DNA from: Jimgerdemannia flammicorona | Lineage: Eukaryota; Mucoromycota; Endogonomycetes; Endogonales; Endogonaceae | Direction of reading: 5' to 3' | Length of the DNA: 13,474 nucleotides | Assembly: GCA_003990745.1 (NCBI GenBank) | Contig: RBNI01004788.1 | Span: 1 to 13,474, forward strand | Shown here: piece by piece, positions 8,393 to 13,474 of the stretch | How positions within the stretch are numbered: position 1 is the stretch's first letter | Layout of the letters: every line of letters begins with the position of its first letter | Made by a program: the position numbers and the translations under genes | Notes under the pieces: generated by a model | What the model saw: the letters and a program-made list of their open reading frames with translations, nothing else | The model's database searches: none | What the model was told of the DNA's origin: nothing

Positions 8393-8907
8393 TAGTTTTT
8401 GTTTTGAGGAAGAGGTGTCTATATATTTGTATGATAATTGTTTAAATGATTATTTTCCAGAGCTAATTTGTAGGGTATTTATTTATTTACCAAATAAACT
8501 ATTTTAGTATATGACAACCATAATTTCATAGCTTGTCATGGTCTAGTTTAGCCCATGAGGTCACTGGTCTTAAAGATCTTACTAGCTCCTGACATCAGAG
8601 GGCTGACAATATCAGTGACTAATTTTAATATACTTTAGTTCCTATAATATTATAGACTATTTTAGTTTATAACATCAATGTAACTAAAGGCTAATTTAGT
8701 CTCATACTATTTTTAGCATCCTTAGTCTATTTCTGAAGTATATCCATAGTGATATTAGTATGAGTATATACTAAACTAGTATAGAGGCTAGTGTGACTAC
8801 TATAATGTTGCTGACTAAAGAGAGCTGAAATTAGTGCAAAATTATTATGATCTCACTAATATTCTTATATTTTCTAGCATATAACCTTACTAGTGACATA
8901 AATCTGA
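8393..8907. other. AT-rich decayed DNA without a supported gene
   Basis: Stops are dense in all frames and no CpG is visible. Short words such as CTAATTT and TTTAGTC recur loosely, but I could not define a repeat unit. Confidence 0.45.
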
Positions 8908-9460
8908 TAATTTCAGCTTGGTGATATCATCATTTATAATATTGTAATATATTTTTATTACAAATATAGTGTTTGGATAATTTTCTAAACAGAATCTATA
9001 TGTACATAATAAGTGAAGCAAATTACATAAGTATATATAAAAAACAATATAATACATATTTATCAGTATACTCATAATAGTTGAGCTTATTTTGATATAG
9101 AGACCAGTTCATCAAATATAAATACTGATCATAGAGAGAATAAAATGGTATATTGATAGACTGAAATTGATTTTGATATATGCAATAAAGATGATAGTAT
9201 TTTTTCAATTTAAGTATATAGTCATTAAAGATAGAGATATATATCTTTAATAGATTAGTGAAATTTTTACTTATAATATCTAAACAGAATCTACATATAT
9301 ATAATAAGTAAAGCAAATTATATAAGTATATATATATATAAAATACAATATAGTGCACATTTGTCAGTATACTCAAAGTAGTTGAGCAAGGATGAAATAT
9401 ATATACTATAGTATATACTTATAGTTAAATTATTCAAATATAAATACAGATGAGATCTTT
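8908..9460. repeat. Direct duplication, period about 295-322 bp
   Basis: The segment at 8985-9086 matches 9280-9387: both carry CTAAACAGAATCTA, an ATAATAAGT.AAGCAAATTA segment, TCAGTATACTCA and GTTGAGC, with an extra TA run in the second copy. Weaker similarity extends left to about 8908 and 9208. CAAATATAAATAC.GAT recurs at 9113 and 9435. The minus-strand open frames here (9075-8890 and 9376-9023) are parallel because of the duplication. A more diverged third copy may continue to about 9660. Confidence 0.65.
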
Positions 9461-9795
9461 AATAAGTCAGATATAATAGTTTAATAAAATAAGCATATAT
9501 AGAATAAGTATAATAATTCCTACAGAGAAACAAAATTGAAAACTAGTATGATGTGAAAATTTAATACTTATAATAGATATTTTCTTCAGACTAGTGTTTA
9601 CAATTAAGTATATATATTGAATATATAAGTAAGTAAAATTTATATTGATAGACCTCTGCAGTACATATAATGAGCTGAGTAGAATTTATTTTTACTGAGC
9701 AAATATTATTGTGTTATTTGACTTTATATATGATAGTCAGACAGAATGTTTTTATTTTTACAGAAGTTTATCATTAGCAAAATTATTGTATACTC
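9461..9795. other. AT-rich decayed DNA without a supported gene
   Basis: Very AT-rich sequence with no visible CpG. ACTTATAATAGATAT near 9570 may be a remnant of a third copy of the duplication to the left. No coding block is supported. Confidence 0.4.
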
Positions 9796-9817
9796 AAAAA
9801 AAAAAAAAAAAAAAAAA
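9796..9817 (+). repeat. A22 tract near the edge of the AT-rich block
   Basis: An uninterrupted run of 22 A lies about 180 bp before the first CpG of the gene-rich side. It could be the tail of a plus-oriented retroposon marking the end of the inserted block, or simple slippage. I found no clear target-site duplication around it. Confidence 0.5.
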
Positions 9818-10447
9818 GTTTTTCCAAACAAGAGTCAAAGCATCAGATTGGGTATTGTTTACTCTACACCACCTGCTCATGTAGATCAAAAAGGTTAGTT
9901 AGATTCAAGAAAGCCACACATCACAAAAGGTGAGATTCTTTAGCTACTTGATTTTTTACAACTAGTAGACTACATACCATGAGTCAACTTTACTGCTGAC
10001 TTCGCCATTATTTGACAAACTGATGGAGGAGAGGCCTTAATTCGAAATCCACACTGAGCATTCCGTGACAGAGATCATTCATCAGAAAGGAGTAGCCCTG
10101 ACAAACCCAAGTTTCAATCAGACATGGCACACCTTTACCTTTGGATGGCTCCCAACAAACTCGCGTCAAAAAATTTTCCTTATGGTGGAATCATTTCACT
10201 TTGTCTGGTTTTGTTGCAGCACGCCCCATATAATCTATACTTCACGGCTTACTATAGATATATTATATTAAATGAATAAAAAAGATATCTGTTCTTTGCA
10301 TACAAGTCAGAAACAAAAGGCGGTTAAGAAATGTGAAAACAGTGTATGCTATATAATAATGACGTCACGATTTGGTTTTTTTGAAGCATACCCCCATATA
10401 TATATATTACGTATTGACGTGCCTTTGCCCCCTCCCCACACCCAACA
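9818..10447 (+). promoter_or_regulatory. Tfb3 upstream region with CRE-type sites and TATA-like run
   Basis: CpG reappears from about 10003. A perfect CRE/ATF palindrome TGACGTCA lies at 10360-10367, and a half-site TGACGT occurs at 10415-10420 beside TTACGTA. An alternating AT run (10396-10406) and a pyrimidine-rich leader (10421-10440) precede the ATG at 10448. A 68-codon open frame at 10065-10271 lacks homology or intron support and is not called. Confidence 0.45.
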
Positions 10448-12257
10448 ATGACAGCACGAAAAAACAATTCAAAGCAAGGCGCAAGGGTCGTCGCTCCCGT
10501 CCCTTCGTCGTTTGCTCCTATGCCGGTAACCATCCCGTAGCTGTCTCAGTGGGGAGCGTGTCGAGCGAGTTTCTTACCATCTAGCCACTTGACACACTCC
10601 TTTACCTCTGGGTCACAGGACGACGACCAATGCCCTGTGTGCAAGAGCGACAAATATTTGACCCCGAATCTAAAGCTGCTAGTTAGTCCCTGCTTCCACA
10701 AGATGTAGGTTTCCCATTATGCTGGGGGTTTCATACCTCTTTAGTGTGTACCTAATTCCATCTTCCTGGATCCTATTCAGGTGCGAATCTTGCATCGACC
10801 GGCTCTTCAGTGCCGGGCCGGCTCCATGCCCGGTCTGTACGACAATTCTACGAAAAATACAATTTATGTCCCAGATCTTTGAGGACCTTTTAGTCGAAAA
10901 AGAGGTCCGTGAACGGAAGAAGGTTGCAAAAATGTGAGCTCTGTGAATTTCTTCAAAAATCGCATTATATTACTACTTCATAATAATAATAATAACATCG
11001 TCGTGTTTTTCAATTCTTCTCGTCTTGCCCCACAATTTCTATCACTGAAGCTTCAACAAGCGGCCGGAGGATTTCGCTAGCCTGCGCGCATACAACGACT
11101 ACCTGGAGGAGGTGGAAGAAATCAGTACGTTTTGCCATTTTATTTGGAATTTTGATCCACAAATATCACGAAAAGAAATTGTCGCTGAGATGTCAGTTTA
11201 TTTCCGATCCCGATGTCTCGTTGTTGTCATGACTAGCCTGGAATTTGATCAACGGAGTTGATATTGACGCTACCCAGGCACGAGTTCAGCGGTACGAGAA
11301 GGAAAACAAGGAGATTATCGCTGCGAATGAATCAAAGAGAGTACATTGAGAAATCATTTTGTCTTCTTATTTCTCAGCTTTTCCCGTTTTTCTTGATTCT
11401 TACATATTTGTTCTGTAATCAATTTTGGCTCTCATGATGTGTCTACTTTGTCTCGCAACTGCAGGCCAATGAGGACAAATATTTAAGCATTCAGTTAGAG
11501 CTTGAGAAGGAAAGAAAACAACAACAACGCGAGGCTTATCAGCGCGAGCTTGAGGAGGAGGAAACCGCGAAGAAAGCCAATGAAATCGAAGCGATCGAGG
11601 AGCTGGTACGTTTCTGTTCATGATCTGCTTTCCATAGCCAACTCCATTCTATTCTACCTTAACTCACTCAACACTACGATACCTTATATTTTCTCGCCGA
11701 TCCAGGCCAACTCCAACAAATCCGCGCAATCCATCCTGGCCGCCCGCCAGAACACACTTAAACGCTCATCCGCCGCCCGTCAGGAGAGTGCCACCGGTGC
11801 AGCGCCCGTGCAACGTCCCATGATTTCGGATCTGCTGGCGATATCGCTGTCACAGGGCGATCGTAGAAACGAAGACGAAGAGATGGTGGATATTGATCCC
11901 ATCGCCTCGCCTTACGAAGATCCGACACCGATGTACACAGTGGTGAACTCGTATCACGATCCGTGAGTGTCCTTCCCGAATTTATATTCGATCGTTGTGT
12001 ATCGGATCGGGCTGGCCCTGACCGTTGGTCGTCCCAGATATCCGGGGATGTTGGCACATCGCTGATAACTACACATCCTATTTTTCTCACCTATGTGATC
12101 CTATAGTGTCACCGACCATCTTATCGATTCTAGAGATAAAACCGACGAACAAAAGAAAAACATCAGAGGCTTACGCGCAGGCGGTTATCATCCTCGTTTC
12201 GCTTACCAGCGCGACCTGCACGAAGCTTATTCGGGCATATTTGTGGCGCCGTCGTAG
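10448..12257 (+). CDS. TFB3: RING-finger TFIIH/CAK assembly subunit, Tfb3/MAT1 family, eight exons
   Basis: Exons by my reading: 10448-10525, 10619-10704, 10781-10933, 11051-11124, 11237-11340, 11465-11605, 11706-11962, 12107-12257. The introns are 76-144 nt, all GT..AG, and the joined frame is open for 347 aa (yeast and human homologues are a little over 300). Residues 31-74 form a C3HC4 RING: C31, C34, C51, H53, C56, C59, C71, C74, with the family-typical CESCIDRLF and GPAPCPVC. Next come FEDLLVEKEVRERKKVAKIF and YNDYLEEVEEI, then a long charged coiled coil (about 145-215). The C-terminus holds the RAGGY...FAYQRDLHEAYSG motif (321-341). From family knowledge, this subunit bridges the Cdk7/Kin28-cyclin H kinase to core TFIIH for RNA polymerase II CTD phosphorylation and excision repair in the nucleus. 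The ATG at 10448 is the first in-frame start before the RING and follows a CT-rich leader. The family call is firm; the exon 7/8 junction is the least certain. Confidence 0.93.
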
Positions 12258-12476
12258 GATCTACATGGACGATGCCAAGACTTTAGGACTTGATCAGCAT
12301 GCGGATTTCGTTGCTTGGGATGGTCATACTCGCACAGAGATATTCAAACTTGTAACATTGTTATAGACTTTTTTTTTTTTTTCTTCAAGTGGTTTTACTG
12401 TACAATCTAAAGATGTGGTTTTCCGTAGATGTTTTCTACACACTCAGGAACAATAAGAATTTATCGTTCGCAATTA
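12258..12476. terminator. Shared 3' intergenic region between convergent genes
   Basis: The two stop codons are 219 bp apart. A run of T follows the Tfb3 stop (about 12369-12381), and AT-rich sequence lies on both sides. It must hold both 3' UTRs and polyadenylation sites. I see no perfect AATAAA in the expected place on either strand. Confidence 0.4.
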
Positions 12477-13410
12477 CTACCTCATCCTCTTGCCTTTCTT
12501 TCCCGTATTCCCACCACCCCTATCATAAGACTTCCCATTCTTCTTTTCCAACCTCCGCTTACCCTTGGATTCGTAACGGAATTTTTTTCTGGTCGAGATA
12601 GTGGAAACGAAAGCGGGTTGGCAGGAGGAAAGATCCATTATTGTTAAGAGATGGTGTTCCGCGGCAATGCGTACAAACTTAAAGAGGATGCAATTAGACA
12701 ATGCCCATACTTTGGCGCCGTTGACTTCGACTTGGTCGTAGGTGCAGTATTCTTGTATTGCTTTGCTGCTTTATTCGTGGTCTGGAGATAGTGATCGTCG
12801 AGTGTCATGAGTTGGATCAAACTTGTTCCACAAGCCATTCTGTTCCCTGCCCGATTACCATGCCCGACTTCGGCTCACCTCATCCGCATTCGCCCCCTCA
12901 TCTCCCTCTCGGGATTTCCGAGGCTGCGCCTTGCCGGACTGGTAGGTGTCCTCGAGCTCGAAATCCTCAATCACCGTTACAGTGGTCAGCGAGCTGGGCG
13001 TTTTGAATTCCGTCACCTTAGGTTCGGCTGGCTCATTGTCATCAACCATGTCGTCTTCAAGGGTGTCAAATACGGTCTCGCCTTCTTCCTCCTCCGAAAG
13101 CCCGCCCATTTGTTCTTTGGTAAGGTAATCATAATGGCATAAACGACGTTGTCTTCGGGCAGAAACGGGTCAGGCCAACCGCAAAGGATTGAAATGGCAA
13201 TAAAAAAAAAAAGGTCAAGGGGACATATCCAAATGCTTACGTTTCATCAGGACAGCCATCTCTGCCACTCTCTCCCCGGCCAATCTCTTTCGTTCCTCTC
13301 TCGATTCTCGTCGCGCCTCCAGCCTCGCTTGGTGTTCCCGTGCCTTGGCCAAATCTCGTGCCTTGGCCGTTCGCTCGAGCTTCCGTTTGTGGAAGCCCGT
13401 GAGAAACTCT
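12477..13410 (-). CDS. RRP17: Rrp17/NOL12 (Nop25-type) nucleolar protein, 5'-truncated by the window edge
   Basis: Visible exons on the minus strand: 13410-13241, 13114-12879, 12781-12711 and 12588-12477 (TAG at 12479-12477). The introns are 13240-13115, 12878-12782 and 12710-12589. An acceptor (CCGCAG) immediately before 13410 shows that the start-codon exon lies beyond the window. The 195 visible residues open with EFLTGFHKRK, the hallmark of this family, followed by an Arg/Lys/Glu-rich helix (to about residue 56). A Glu/Asp-rich linker follows, with TTVTV at 100-104. A lysine-rich tail begins at about 159 with KKKFRYESK, the typical C-terminal signature. From family knowledge, yeast Rrp17 is a nucleolar factor (reported as a 5'-3' exonuclease) for 60S pre-rRNA 5'-end processing, and human NOL12 is the homologue. 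It converges on the Tfb3 gene. The 13115 acceptor (CAAAG) is weak but gives the only family-consistent frame. Confidence 0.87.
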
Positions 13411-13458
13411 CTGCGGAATAGAACGTGATCCAATTATTACGAGAATCGAGTAGGGAGC

Positions 13459-13474
13459 GGGGGGGGGGGGGGGG
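13459..13474. repeat. Terminal run of 16 G at the window edge
   Basis: The window ends in G16, within the intron that precedes the first visible Rrp17-like exon. A terminal poly-G is a common sign of a contig end or low-quality read end. It could also be a true homopolymer continuing outside the window. Confidence 0.6.

Noticed and set aside
8890..9376. Minus-strand frames of 61 and 117 codons with similar ends, suggesting a repeated protein
   Set aside because: The similarity is explained by the DNA duplication. The text is Tyr/Leu/Ile/Asn-rich as expected for AT-rich DNA, and no domain is visible.
1..10000. LTR retrotransposon or LINE polymerase domain
   Set aside because: I looked for YxDD-type reverse transcriptase, integrase DDE/HHCC and RNase H motifs in the readable blocks on both strands and found none. 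The CENCVKC text near 3030 is in a frame interpreted as intron and is too short to call a zinc-binding domain.
10065..10271. 68-codon plus-strand frame before the Tfb3 gene
   Set aside because: It has no recognisable motif or conserved feature and sits in the likely promoter region.
11758..12090. 110-codon minus-strand frame
   Set aside because: It is antisense to exon 7 and intron 7 of the Tfb3 gene and is a composition shadow.
12025..12366. 113-codon plus-strand frame
   Set aside because: It is an out-of-frame reading across intron 7 and the last exon of Tfb3; the true exon frame gives the family C-terminal motif.

Overview
This window looks like a chromosome segment of a filamentous fungus. 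The right-hand genes have many short introns (76-144 nt) with canonical GT..AG ends, and their proteins are eukaryotic housekeeping products. I could not settle the phylum from sequence alone. The window splits into two worlds. From 1 to about 10,000 it is repeat-rich, decayed and almost free of CpG: by eye I find 14 CpG in the first 4.2 kb and only 2 between 4.23 and 10.0 kb. From about 10,000 to the end it is ordinary gene-bearing DNA with normal CpG.

Layout from the left. Positions 1-1285 hold CpG-poor, C/A-rich sequence with one eroded plus-strand reading frame (648-1064). Positions 1286-2127 are a run of three minisatellite families. Positions 4222-2133 (minus) hold the most interesting object. 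It is a decayed gene that reassembles into five exons joined by four introns, all in phase 0 with good splice signals. Its six internal stops are each one C-to-T step from CGA or CAA. I do not recognise the family. Positions 4223-9820 are AT-rich DNA with a T55 tract between direct repeats, purine-rich tandem repeats, nested inverted repeats, eroded coding blocks on both strands, a roughly 300-bp direct duplication and an A22 tract near the edge.

The gene-rich end carries two convergent genes. On the plus strand (10448-12257, eight exons, 347 aa) is the TFIIH/CAK assembly subunit Tfb3/MAT1, with an intact RING finger. On the minus strand (13410 down to 12477, four exons visible, 5' end outside the window) is an Rrp17/NOL12-family nucleolar ribosome-biogenesis protein. 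Their stop codons are 219 bp apart. The window ends in a run of 16 G.

The two intact genes act in basic nuclear processes (transcription initiation/DNA repair, and rRNA processing). They have no evident functional link to the repeat block beside them. I found no tRNA, rRNA, CRISPR array or recognisable reverse transcriptase or transposase motif.
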